DNA of 64,000 nucleotides from Ligustrum vulgare (lineage: Eukaryota; Streptophyta; Magnoliopsida; Lamiales; Oleaceae): assembly GCA_963555705.1 (NCBI GenBank), contig OY743184.1:24154859-24218858 (forward strand), read 5' to 3'. The notes under the pieces are model-generated. The model was not told where the DNA came from. It was given only the letters and a program-made list of their open reading frames with translations, and made no database searches. The translations under genes were made by a program, and so were the position numbers. The number at the start of each line of letters is the position of its first letter. Positions within the stretch are counted from its first letter, which is position 1. Below are positions 10,901-22,900 of the stretch, in pieces.

Positions 10901-12560
10901 AAAATAACTTCTAATTATGGATAATTACCGCTTGTTAAGGAAGAGAGAATTTATTCAAAATAAACTAAAACTTCTTTTCATCCACGATTAATATTCTTCA
11001 GGTAATTGTGGATAATTACAGCTTGTTAAGGAAGATGGAGAATTTATTCAAAATAAACTAAAACGTATCTCTTCATTCAACATAAACAATTCAGGTCACG
11101 TATAAACAATTTAGGTCACATGACAGGATATTGCAGAATCAGCTGCAAACCAGTTTAGGGGGAAGGATTAAACATAATAATGTAAAATGATTTGTTTTTT
11201 ATTGGAAGATGTTTTCAGATTATCAATATTAAGATTTATGTTTTGGAAACATTGTATAATTTAGCTATCCATCACTAATTTATTTATTTAAAATAAGTAT
11301 ACAGTAGTTGTTGCTGGGTTTTTTTAGTAGTGAAAATTGGAAGTGGAAGTGGAGAAATAGCTGAAAAGGAAGATTTCTAACTAGTTTTGGAAACAATGTG
11401 GAATTTAGCTATACATAATTGATTTATTTATTTAAAATGAGTATATAGTAGTTGCTGATGGTTTTTTTAGTAGTGAAAAGCAACAATGGAAGTAGGGAAA
11501 TCAATTCAAAAAGAAGATTTCTAACTTCTACCTCATTAAATTAATTATAACATTTTTCCTAAAACTCTAATACATATAATTGGTCCAGGTCAGATTTATT
11601 GTAACCAGTGAACATGTTTATCATAGTAATGCAAGTTTTGCTGATGTTTAGTTCAAGTCACATGTACAATCATCCAGGTCACATGTTAACAGGTGTAACA
11701 TAGTTCAATGATTTATCATCTCAAATTGATATCTTCGATTTAGGTCACATGTTATACCAACAAGACAGTATATTATCAGAGTAATGTAAGTTTTTTTTTC
11801 CTTTTTTTTTTTTTTTTTGTTCAGGTAACATGTTCAATCATCCAGGTCACAGGTTAATGGATATAACATCATTCAATGATTCATGATCTCATTTATACGT
11901 CTCTAGTTTATGTCACATATCATCATAACTAGACAACATTTTTTATCAATGTCAAGCTAGATTTTCTGATGTTCGGTCTAGGTCATATGTTCAATATTCC
12001 AGGTCAAAATGTTGTCATATCTCACCACAGGTCCGATCACATGTTGCAAACAGTGATTGAACAGAAGATATAGTTTTTGATGTTACTGTTTACTCAGGTC
12101 ACGTTGTGATTCACGTCACACGTTCCTGTTGGCATTCAAACCCTTCATCTATGTCCTGCATATATAGCATCTCATGTCAGTGAGAGGACACATTATAAAT
12201 TAAGTTCACGTGTAATGACCAATAACATAAAAATCATTTCAACGTTCAAAATTCAAAATACTGTTATTTACATTGTGACATGATGATCAGGTCAATGATA
12301 AACATTATGTAAGGTCACAAATTAGGTCACATGTTCTTGCATGCATTCAAACCTTTCGTTTGTGTACTGCACATATAGCATCTCATATCAATGGGAGGAC
12401 AAGCATTAAAAATTAAGGTCACGTGTACTAAACAATAATGTAAAAATCATTTCAACGTTCAAAAATTCCAAATACTGCAACTTACATTGTGATCTGATGA
12501 TCAGATCAATGATAAACATTATGCAAGGTTACAATCTCATTTCAATGGCACAATAACTCA
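10900..12560. repeat. Stepwise-duplicated region rich in GGTCACATGTT-like motifs
   Basis: Three sets of local direct duplications follow one another: about 55 bp (10918-10972 and 11009-11065), about 150 bp (11228-11381 and 11384-11528), and about 210 bp (12108-12318 and 12322-12535). The motif aggtcacatgtt and its variants recur at least fifteen times between 11090 and 12430. The pattern resembles the subterminal region of a DNA transposon, but no terminal inverted repeat was identified. No coding region is seen. Confidence 0.65.
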
Positions 12561-13622
12561 CAAGTGAATGTGTATTTTCGGTTCGATGGGAATTTCGAAC
12601 AAGAAAGTGACATTTGCATCTCTAAAATTATACTCTGCGATCCTTATGTGACCTTTGCTATCTTCGATAAGGGATTGATGATGTTCCAATTGCAGAGATT
12701 GTATTTATGCTCTCCGATCATATTCTGCCATTTATATTTTTGACAGATCATCACCTAAAGGTTAATTGGAGAGTCCAAGTTGATATGGAAGGTTAGAATA
12801 ACGGTTAGCATGATTATAGGATTATATTTTTGATAGCGTGATTATAAGATTATATTTCTGATATTCCTCTTTCTATATATATATATATATATTACCACCT
12901 GATTAATGAATTAATTAAACTTGTTTCTTACTTATGAATTGTTAATTTGTAAATGAAGGATATATGTATTTTTCCCAATTCATATTTCCTCAAACTCATT
13001 TTTGATTACATACTTTTTCAATAAAATAATTTTACCTGAACTCAAAATTTTTACCTACTTTATAACAACACATTCTCCAAAAATCACTATTACCAAATCT
13101 ATCTATTCTCCCAAAAAAAAAAAAAAAAAAAAATCGTCAACTTATCAAAGTTGTATTCATTTATCACCTTCAATTTAAGAACACTTCTAAATCCCAGCCT
13201 TTTTTTGTCTTAAATTAATGATCCGACCTTTATCAGAAAAAATGAGCCTCTTGGCGTGCAAAAACACAAAGCAGTTACTTGGCATGTAAAGGGAAGTCAA
13301 TCAATACACACATAAATTTGTGAAAAATAAAAATTATCATGCAGCTCTTAACAATGTTTACGAATTCGAAATTCCACACTTTTTGAACAATCAAATATCG
13401 TTATGTACATGCACAGCCTCAATCCTCATGAAGACAACGTTGCATATATCAAATTATACACCTGCAATCCCTAAAGGCAAACACACAATACATAATCTTG
13501 ACAAAGTTTTTCCTGCATCAGTCAAACCCATTTCAGCGAAACGCTGACGGAGAAAATGATGTATTATTATTAATCTTATCAACGCAACTGACAATCGTCT
13601 TTCGCATATCCTCAGAGATTAT
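12561..13622. other. 3' flank and probable 3' UTR of the UBC2 gene
   Basis: This is A+T-rich DNA with a poly-A run at 13116-13132. No domain-bearing reading frame is present. The part next to 13622 is expected to be the 3' UTR of the minus-strand E2 gene. The polyadenylation site was not resolved. Confidence 0.4.
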
Positions 13623-14538
13623 TTAGTCTGCTGTCCAGCTCTGCTCAACAATCTCACGCACCTTCCTGTTATAGTCTCGCTTGTTTTCGCTGAACATCCG
13701 AGCTGCTTCAGAATTTGCTGGAGAGTTTGGATTTGGATCACAAAGAAGCGACTGAAACAGTAAAAAGGGATGAATTAGGAAATTTCAAGAATAAAAACGC
13801 ACCCTCCTTGCCATTAATATGTTATGTAACTTCATTTAGCCCATTGTTCTACAAACACGTTTTACTAATTTCAATAGTGAATGTATGTCATAATTTGCAT
13901 ATCAACTGGCGTAGCTAAATTAAAAGAGAATGAAAGAAAAAGGACAAATACTTCAGTGAATCGCTAATCCAGCTAGTTATTATAACTCAATAGACACATC
14001 TCTATCACGTCTTCAAGATACAGAAGCCTGAACTGCAAGAGGGAGGGTACTCAATTTGAAGACACCAGGAGGGAGGCTACTCGATTAGAATATATATATA
14101 TATATTCAGATGGAAGAGAAAAAAATGATTTATTAACACAAAGGAAAAGGTACAAGAACTTCTTACAGCTGCAAAAGTTTCACCAGTAGAGGAAACACCA
14201 TCCTCCAAACCATGAGAAAATCCTATAATGATTCTCGAAATTCTTGCGTTCTTCCCAATCCAAATAGATCAAATAATGGCCATCATAGAATCTCCTTTAA
14301 AAAGGTAGGAGAAATAAGCATGGAAATCATGTGCCTCTTTACAGCCATTAGAGTTAAAACAGAAGAAGAATCAACATCATCCGTCCGTCTTCTCTGAGGA
14401 CTTCTTGGATCTACCCATTTTTTTAACAATTACATACAGAATGAAAAAATCTTTTGAACTTTAGCTTATCAGTATGTTAAATTTATTCTACCTTAGAATA
14501 ATGATCTCATTAATAAATGTTTTATTAATATAGCAGTA

Positions 14539-14581
<43 letters not shown>

Positions 14582-16255
14582 ATGTTTTTCGCCCATGTTA
14601 CCTGGATAGATGTAAGTATAGCTGCCACATCATATATTGGACTCCACTGATTTTGCAGAATATCCAAGCAAATACTTCCATCTGCATAAACTGGCCAAGA
14701 ACAAAACGAGATCATAACATAAATATCACTCATTGCATATTGCATTCAAAGACGACATACGAGTAGATAAAGCTAAAGAACCAGTAGATTTCATTGTTGC
14801 AGAAGAGATACACTTGTAAAAAAGAGCCACAATAGAACAATGACAGATCAGGACACATCTATTATACTTACTATATCTAAAATAAAATTTAATTTTTTTA
14901 AATATAATTAGCATCTCTTTAGCAGCTTAGCTTTTATGTTGAATTATGTAGGTAAAATATTTGAACTTTATAAGAGTGGCGACCCTCTGTTGTACTTTGT
15001 ATTAGTATTGCAAATGAAAAAGTGTACCTAAACTGCGTATAGTAGATGTAAAAAAATTAAATTCCTATAATTTTCTCAAATTAGATTACCATTTTATGCA
15101 AATGCTTTTATAATTTAAATTTCTCCATTTTCTATTCCTATCCTACATTCCAAAATTTTGATTTAAAAAATGGCTTGCTAAGTCCCTTAAAGACATACTC
15201 ACATGCCAGGAAAAAAAAAAATACGAAATTATAGGACACACAACTTGGTGCATTGGACACGTCCAAGATGTGCCGAGAAAGTGTTCCTTGCGTGTCAAAA
15301 TGATAAGTAGTAGGAACACTATCCCGACACATCATCTTTCCTCGGTGCTTCTCTGCCCATCATCTTTGCTTAGCCATCTAGAAAAATCTTGTATGAATGA
15401 CAATATTGTCACTGAGGCAGCTCAATTCCTAAAATATGACAAGTATTATAATCAAAGCAGGAGTTCTTGATCATTTTTGTTCATGGGTGGCACATACTAT
15501 TTCTTCATACAAAGTCACGAACACAAGTGTCTATTTATTCCCCTAAATCAGAAAACTTGCACCGTTGGGCTAGTCCATGGACATTTTCTAAAGGAAAAAA
15601 AAAAAGACTGATTGTAATAATAAAGTCCATACGTCTTGAACATGACTATATGATCAAATAAAAGTAATAGATCTTAAGTTGCTTACTATTCGGATGGAAC
15701 ATCTGGGAGATGAATCGCACTGTTGGTGGCTTGTTTGGGTAATCCTCTGTGAATTGAAGTGTCAACTTAAATGTACCTAAAAAAAGCAAACAGTAATATG
15801 CCCAATAATCAAACCACTGATTTCCTAGGGATAGAAAGAACGTAAAATTATTCAGCACGTGATAAAAAAGGGAAAAGGAAAGATGAGAAGAGCAAATATT
15901 ATAAAGTAAAGACCCAAAGCAACAATTGTTCAAATTTCTCATAAGTGTGAAATCTAGATTCTATACCACGATTAGAATCTAAACAATTAAAAAATCATTA
16001 AGTGGTCATCATCTAGAGGATAATCTCTCCACGGCAAAACATGAGAGCATAAAATTAGAAAATGTAAATCAGACATTCTACACTTGTCCTATGAGCAATA
16101 AGAGCCCATCTAGCTCACAATCCTGTAAGGGCACATCAATGTATTTCAAATTTGAACCTTTGTGTCCTTGTTATGCACTGAATTGACTCACTCATAACAA
16201 ATTCAATTCTCCAACACATAATCAATAATAAAAGAAAATAATCTGATTCAGCTGC

Positions 16256-16306
<51 letters not shown>

Positions 16307-19300
16307 CAGTGATTTAACCACTGCCACAAACTGCGGCACATCCAACATAAAAACCTTTATTCGTACTCAGAATGGTAGATAGATCATGCGGAATGTGCAT
16401 CCTCATTGAGTGCCATTTTATGAGGTGATGTCAATGTCAATATGATAAAATGCAGCCATAAATCTAGTACAGAAGTACAAATCCAGGATTAACCCTAACA
16501 TATGAGTTCAATTTTGTTCGAATATTGATACATGTACAATCCATCTTACAACTCTGACTATTTGAGCTGAGGTGGATCTGACAACACTCAACTTTGGCCC
16601 ACTAACCAACTAGCACCAAATGCAACTGTATGCCTGTACCATTCATTCCCTGCTGCTAAATATGAACAGATACAATTTTCTTGTCAAAATATCATTTTAC
16701 TAGATAATTTTTTTTATTAGACTCCATTTGGCAAAAGTTTATTTGGTAAAATTTATTTACTTGTCTATAAACAAGAAATTATTATTTTCGAGATAAAATA
16801 AATTGTTAAAAAGTGGTTTAAAAAAATGTATAATTAAAATGTGATTTGGAAAAACAGGTTGTTTATAAACTTAGACTCTGTTCTATAACGTAATTATTAT
16901 TCATTTATAAATCAAGTTATAAATAACACAAATTTTCAAGCCATATTTTAACTGCGCAAATTTTTCGAAACCACATTTAGCCACACATTTTACCTCAAAA
17001 ACAGCAAAAAAATATATATATATATAAATAACAAAAAGTCAACCGAACAAAGCTTTGTTTATAAATAAGTTACCAAACAGAGGCTCAGATAAATTAGGAA
17101 TGGAAAGTGGGACTAAACGAATCGATTGCAAACTCTGTATTAAGCAAAACTAGAGTTCTCGAACACGTGAAAGTGTAATTTTTGACCAAAAATGGAAAAA
17201 AAAAATGTTTATAAGTGGGACTAAACGAATTAGGGATGGAAACTGGAACTAAATGAATTGATTGCAAACTTTGTACTAAGCTAACAAAGGTTCTTGAACA
17301 TTTGAAAGCGTAATTTTTGACCAAAAATGAAAAAAAAAAAAAAAAAAAAAACGAAATGTGTTGTTTATAAGTGGGACTAAATGAATTAGGGATTGAAAGT
17401 GAGACTAAACGAAACGTATCAAATGCAAAATTTGTATTAAGTTAAACTAGGGTTCTCAAACATGTGAAAGCGTAATTTTCGACCAAAAATTGAAAAAAAA
17501 AAAAAAACGGATATTATTTTTACTTTTTTAGTACAAGTAATTATGCATACAAAAAGAAAGGATGTTATTTAATTTAACAGATTAATGTAGCAGGGTAGTC
17601 AATAACACATTCTCAATAGAATAATCTACACATAAACACAAAAAAAGATTCCTTAGTTTTTAACGATACATTCTCAAAAAATTTACAATTACAAATCACA
17701 TTATTTGAAATAAATGGTCTCAAGAATAGTTTCGATCTAAAATGTTGATTTCTTTGTTTGTTATATAAAGTAAAGTAAAGGGAAGTAAACTGACACCATT
17801 TTTTCCTTTCTTGGTCAAAAATTACGCTTTCACATGTTCGAAAATCCTAGTTTAACTTAATACAAAGTTTGCAATCAATTCGTTTAGACTCACTTTCCAT
17901 CCCTAATTGAGCCTCTGTTCGACTGACTTTTCACCATTTATAAAAGGTCTTTTATTGTTTTTGGGGTAAAATTTGTGTGATTAAATGTAGTTTGAAAAAT
18001 TGTGTTATTTATAAATTAGCTTATAAATGAGTAATAATTGCATTACAAAACCAAGATTAAGTTTATAAACTACACGTTTCTTCAAATCATGTTTTAACCC
18101 TACATTTTTTCAAATCACTTTTTAAAATATATTTTACCTAGAAAATAATAAATTTTTTGTTTATAAACAAATAATAAATTTAGCAGAGTCTAATAAATAA
18201 GCATATGTTCGGTAAACATGTTTTTTAACATTCCAATTCCTCAAACCACTTTTAACCATAAATATTCTCCCTCCACTTTTCAATAATATATTTTATCTAG
18301 GAAGCATACAAAAAATGTTTTTAAACACAAAAGTTTAACGAACAGAGTCATCTAGTAAAATGATATTTTGACAAGAAAATTGTATCTGTTCATATTCAAC
18401 ACATAAATATTTTGGTACAGGCTTACAGCTGCATTTCGTGCAAGTTGGTTGGCAAAGTTGGTTGTTGTCAGAACAACTCAAATAGTGAGAGTTGTAAGAT
18501 GGGATGTAAGATGGATTGTACGTGTATCATTATTCATTTTGTTTATTAGCTTTAAAGGGGGTGAACATAACCATCAAATAGTGACAAAGAAACTCTTGGT
18601 ATTGAAAAACACATAGGGACCCACCTTTTGAAAAACAAAGCTTGCTGTGAATTTCCTCACTATCATTTTTTTCGGGCATATTATTTTTTAATTATGTAAT
18701 AATTTTATTTTAATTTTTCTGTACATTTTTTTTAGGTTATTTTTAATTTTTTTTATTATAATGTAAATTGTCCAAAACTAATTTAAATTATTATTTATCA
18801 AATAAATTGATCATAATATAGAATATCTTAAAAAATAAAATATCGACAAAAATTAAAATAAAACCACCACAAAATTTTAAAAAAAAAAAAAAAATGCAGG
18901 AAAAAAAAGAAAGAAATGACGGTGAAAAATTCACAGCAAGCTTTGCTTTTCAAATGGTGGATACCTTTGTCTTTTCCAATATCAACATTTTCTTTGTTAT
19001 TATTTGGGGGTTATGTTCACCCCCATTAAAGGATGTGAACATAATTGTACTCCATACATATTAATAAGTAATTCTGACAAATGCAAGATTACCAGTTAGA
19101 GCATCCACAAATGGATGTGTTAACTTTTATTAGTTAAACACTGCCACATAGACAATAAAATAGACAAGTGTCAAATCTACATGTTAACTTTAATTATTAT
19201 TTGAATGTCACATTCGATATGATAAATTTATTCATAAGTAACTATTTAATGTTTCTCTCTCATGTTTTCAATACAAATTATCAACTGTTAAAATGTTTGT

Positions 19301-20553
19301 TAACTTTAACAAACAAGTTAACAATACAATTAAAAATATTCATTTAGCAAACAAGTTAATATATCCAATGTAGGCATAAAATTGACTATTAGATAATACA
19401 TGACACTAAAAAACACTTTAACACATCCATTGTAAATGCTCTTAGTTAAACATTGCTACAGCATCTACATTAGATGTGTTAAAGTACGTGTTAGTAGAAT
19501 AAGTTAGCAAATGGTTGAATTAATATCTACATTGGATATGTTAAAATACAAGTTAAAAAAATATTTTTAACTACAACTTAATTTCTTGTTAAATTTAGCT
19601 AGCATTTTAACTGATAATGTGGTAGCTTTTTCTTGAAAATGTCCAATAGTAGCCGTTCAACCCCAAACCCACCCACCACATCCTTGTTTATATTATATGA
19701 TGTAATGAGATCTTCAAAATGCATATTATATTGATATATAGGTTTTGATATTTTAAAAAGAAGTATTTATCATATTATGAGGTTCAACTAGAAATTAACA
19801 AATTCATTGTAGCAATAATAGATTTGTTAACTTGAACATGCATACGTGTCATTTAACATCTATTTTTTGCCTATGTGGTGAGCTAAATTTAACGCATCCA
19901 ATGCGGATGCTCTCACACCCAGACAATAAAATAGATGTTAAGTGTCACATTTACATGTTAACTTTAACTATTATTTGAGTGTCACATTTGATGTATTAAA
20001 TTTACCCATAAGTAACTATTTAATGTTTCTCACTCCATTGTTCAACACAAATTGTCAGTTCAGCTGTTAAAATATTTATTAACATTAACAAACAAATTAA
20101 CAGTACACTTAAAAAGACTCATTTGGCAAACAAGTTAACATATCCAATATAGACATAAAATTGACTATTAATTAGCATATGACACTAACAAACATTTTAA
20201 CAAATTCATCATAGATGCTCTTAGAACCACATACAGTGAAACTTAAACAATCAATAATGCACCAATTATCATTGAAATCAACACAAAACTTAAATTTTAG
20301 AGTAAGAATTGCTTCACCTCCGTCCCAAGGAGTGTCATCGGGGCTGCATTTCAGAAACAGCAAAGAATCAGTAATAATTTGAACTTCAATGGAAGACTAA
20401 CGGCGCCCACTAAATTCGCAGAACATACCCAAAAATAACGGCGTTCCACAGCATGATGTTATTATCATATGGTGCGCCGCTGATGCCGGCTGGAGGGTCC
20501 TGCTGCAAACGCTTGAAATCCCTCATCAATCGTTTCCTCGACGGCGTGGACAT
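13623..20553 (-). CDS. UBC2: Ubiquitin-conjugating enzyme E2, RAD6/UBC2 type
   Basis: This E2 carries activated ubiquitin on a cysteine and passes it to substrates with RING E3 ligases. The RAD6 clade monoubiquitinates histone H2B and acts in DNA-damage tolerance, in the nucleus and cytosol. Five coding exons on the minus strand are 20553-20429, 20343-20318, 15776-15687, 14690-14602 and 13751-13623. All have GT-AG borders and join in phase to 459 nt (152 aa), the usual length of plant UBC1/2/3. The protein opens [20 protein letters not shown]. It has the FHPN motif, the catalytic Cys in [11 protein letters not shown], and ends [12 protein letters not shown] without an acidic tail. Exon 2 is only 26 bp. 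Intron 2 is 4541 bp and filled with repeats. An acceptor-like TAG just upstream of the ATG (20563-20565 on plus) hints at a 5' UTR intron. No defect is seen, so this should be a working host gene. Confidence 0.96.
14543..14578. repeat. (AG)n microsatellite in UBC2 intron 4
   Basis: There are about 18 uninterrupted AG units, 24 bp from the exon 4 donor. Confidence 0.97.
16256..16303. repeat. (TAA)n microsatellite in UBC2 intron 2
   Basis: There are about 16 perfect TAA units. Confidence 0.97.
16521..18534. mobile_element. 2-kb fold-back element in UBC2 intron 2
   Basis: The outer ends are inverted copies: 16521 onward reads aatattgatacatgtacaat, and the reverse complement of the right end reads aataatgatacacgtacaat. 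Similarity continues inward for about 600-700 bp on each side (to about 17200 and from about 17800). The left arm contains three tandem copies of a roughly 125-bp unit (gggactaaacga...gaccaaaaat at about 17106, 17216 and 17370). The same unit appears once inverted at about 17805-17905. No coding capacity is seen. Transcription of the intron would yield a long imperfect hairpin. Confidence 0.8.
18550..19031. mobile_element. MITE with GGGGGTGAACATAACC terminal inverted repeats
   Basis: The left end CTTTAAAGGGGGTGAACATA and the right end are inverted copies with one mismatch. A second inner inverted pair (tgtgaatttc / gaaaaattcaca, and caaagcttgctg / cagcaagctttg) makes the roughly 480-bp element strongly fold-back. 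It is non-coding and lies in UBC2 intron 2. Confidence 0.85.
19099..19441. mobile_element. MITE copy 1 (GAGCATCCAC family) in UBC2 intron 2
   Basis: The ends gagcatccacaaatggatgt and acacatccattgtaaatgctc are inverted repeats. This end sequence belongs to a common plant MITE type beginning GAGCATC(T/C)(C/A)CA. It is non-coding and about 343 bp. Confidence 0.8.
19460..19913. mobile_element. MITE copy 2, related ends
   Basis: It begins agcatctacattagatgtgt and ends aacgcatccaatgcggatgctc. The internal sequence differs from copy 1, with a central segment near 19640-19790 that looks unrelated. Confidence 0.65.
19921..20220. mobile_element. MITE copy 3, lacking its left terminus
   Basis: It is collinear with copy 1 from agacaataaaatag through the right terminus (catagatgctc), with scattered substitutions. 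The left inverted repeat is missing where it abuts copy 2. Copy 3 therefore looks broken, or fused to copy 2. Confidence 0.72.
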
Positions 20554-21036
20554 CCTCACCGCCTACAATCAACACTCCAGTTAAAATCCACCTTTCTCAA
20601 TTCCCAATTCCACATAAAAACAATAAAACTCCACTACAACAAAAATAAATCGTAACCCGGATCCCCAAATCAATCAAGAAAACAACATCAAAACCCTAGA
20701 TCCAAAAATTCTGGGGAAAATCAATTACATGACCTAAAAGTCGAAATCAATAACTCGGGTCCTATTTAACATATACATCCATACGGCTTATGCATGACAG
20801 TAAGAGGATTTAACGGAGAGTGAAAGTGGCAAGAATTACTTCCTTTTTCTTGAGAAAAATTGATGAATTATGATCGGCTGCCCGAGGAGTTTAGAAATTG
20901 TCTAAAACACCGCCCTCAACTAACTTCGGGCCAAAAAGCCTTGACCAAATTTCTCTTTTTTTTTTTTTTTTCCTTATTAAAAATTGTTGAATAAATTGTT
21001 AAAAATAACAAAAGACACTCGTGACCTCAGTGAAAT

Positions 21037-21088
<52 letters not shown>

Positions 21089-21568
21089 CTCTCTCTATTC
21101 AAGTTGAGATTCTTCCTTAACGAAAACAATTTCGATTTCGATTTTGTTTATGCTACTATCTTTATTTTTAATTGAGAATAAATGCCTTCTACAAGTCGTA
21201 TCTTTTCTGTTTTCACAGACATTTCTCACAATTTCAATTTGAAACCTTAAGTTTCGATTTTTGTGAATCAAATTCATATTCTCCATTGCTAAGTAATAGA
21301 CACTAATCAGCTAGCATCTATTCTTGCTCCACCATTTAAGACGGATTACAAAGGTGAGTAACAAGTTTATGTCTATAGAGTGTTTCTGAAATATAAAATA
21401 AACATCAATTGAACGGGGTTTTTTAATTACAATTTTGTTCTTGAAAAATTTTATTTGTTAAGTAATGAAATATTATTATAATATCTGCCTAGAGATTTTA
21501 TGAACCAATATTCGTAAATATGATGTTGATTTTTCATTTGGGTGTGAATTGTGTTTAGCTCATTATTG
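20554..21568. other. UBC2 5' leader/promoter side and flanking sequence
   Basis: The first 300 bp or so should hold the 5' UTR and promoter of the minus-strand E2 gene. A poly-T run lies at 20955-20971, and a (TA)n tract at 21041-21084 runs into (CT)n to about 21097. No other gene is recognised. Confidence 0.45.
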
Positions 21569-22459
21569 TAGGGGTGGGTGTCGAATGGTTCAATTCGGGT
21601 ATCTCAAGAACCGGAATCGAATCATACTTTTCGGTTCTTGTAAAATGAAACCATTCGGTTTTGTTGAATCACAAGAATCAAACCAGAACCAAACATTTGA
21701 TTTTGGTTCAGTTTCGATTCTAATTCGGTTCTACAATAATAATTATTTTTCGAGGGTCTTATCGAGAAACGAGCTAATAACCTGAAATAAACTTCTACCG
21801 AATGTACCAAGATCAAGGATTTCGAAAATCCTTTCACCCTGAAAAAGTATAGGATTCTCCATGAAACAGAAGATATTCATAAACCAAAATAAAAAATAAA
21901 TTGCATAGAAGATTTTTCGAGCATGGTAAGAAGCAATACAATTTGATAAATTTGTATAGTAAACTTGCGAAATGAATAATGAGTTTTAAATGCATTATTA
22001 TTAATTGATTTATATTTTTATTTAAATATTCAATTAACTCCATCGTGATCATTTACAACTTTGCTTATTAATAAGTTAGTCTTATTCTATTTTTATTTAC
22101 TAAGAATTTCAGTCTAAGTATGAATTTAAAGGTTATAATGAGGTAGAGACGTAACAAATTTCATAAAAAGAATTTAATTTTCACTTTACCCAAAAAAATT
22201 ACAAATTCTTTTGATTTTCAGTTTTAGGACAACCAATTAAAACCATCAAAAAAATAAAGAAGGATCAAAGACCTGGTTCTAACTTCAATTTTTCGGTTCT
22301 AAAAACGGAATCGAGAACTGAACCAAAAACCAAGAACCAATGGGTTCTCGGTTCCAAAGTCAATTTCTTATTTTATTTTTTTTAAAACCATACAGTTCCC
22401 ATTTTTTCGGTTCGGTTCCGATTTGGTCATATCGATTCTGATTTTTTTGCCCACCCCTA
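21569..22459. mobile_element. Non-autonomous hAT-type element with 8-bp target duplication
   Basis: The terminal inverted repeat TAGGGGTGGG at 21569 has its complement CCCACCCCTA ending at 22459, a typical hAT end. The flanks are cattattg (21561-21568) and cattatag (22460-22467), an 8-bp duplication with one change. The subterminal zones are full of ggttc/gaacc motifs in both orientations, while the middle is plain A+T-rich. No transposase is seen. Confidence 0.88.
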
Positions 22460-22900
22460 CATTATAGTATAAAACCAAATTAGGAAAACAGAAGAATTGG
22501 ATTCAGATTGAAAAATAGCTGTTAAATACTTTATATTTTTATATGGTTTGACTGTAAAGGAAACCCATGAAGAAGAATAATGAATGATTCTTGAAAAAAT
22601 CTCAATTAAGTTGGACTAGTTAGAGTTGTCTATAAGAATCTTGAATGAAAATAACTGGTGGAAGGCTTTTGGTTTTGGGCAGTAGGTTTTTTGGCAATAA
22701 GTTTTCGGGCAACAGTTTTTGCCATAAAAATAACTTTGGAGTTTAGAAAAACGTGCTCTTGGTTCTATATATTGTTTTGTCATATTATGATGGACTCTAG
22801 ACTGATATATTCATATAGGAAAGTTTTAAAATCAAGACATTTGGGAGTGTGAAAACTTTAGTATTCAGAATATGCAAAACAAGAAATTTTCCTAATATAA
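22460..22900. other. Spacer before the Ulp1 relic
   Basis: No recognisable domain or terminal repeat is present. It may contain the unseen left end of the MULE-type element proposed to the right. Confidence 0.35.

Noticed and set aside
13320..13547. 75-codon open frame downstream of UBC2
   Set aside because: No recognisable domain. It lies in the expected 3' flank or UTR and its composition is like the surrounding A+T-rich DNA.
22658..22852. 64-codon Phe-rich frame
   Set aside because: No similarity to known domains. It sits in the A+T-rich spacer before the Ulp1 relic.
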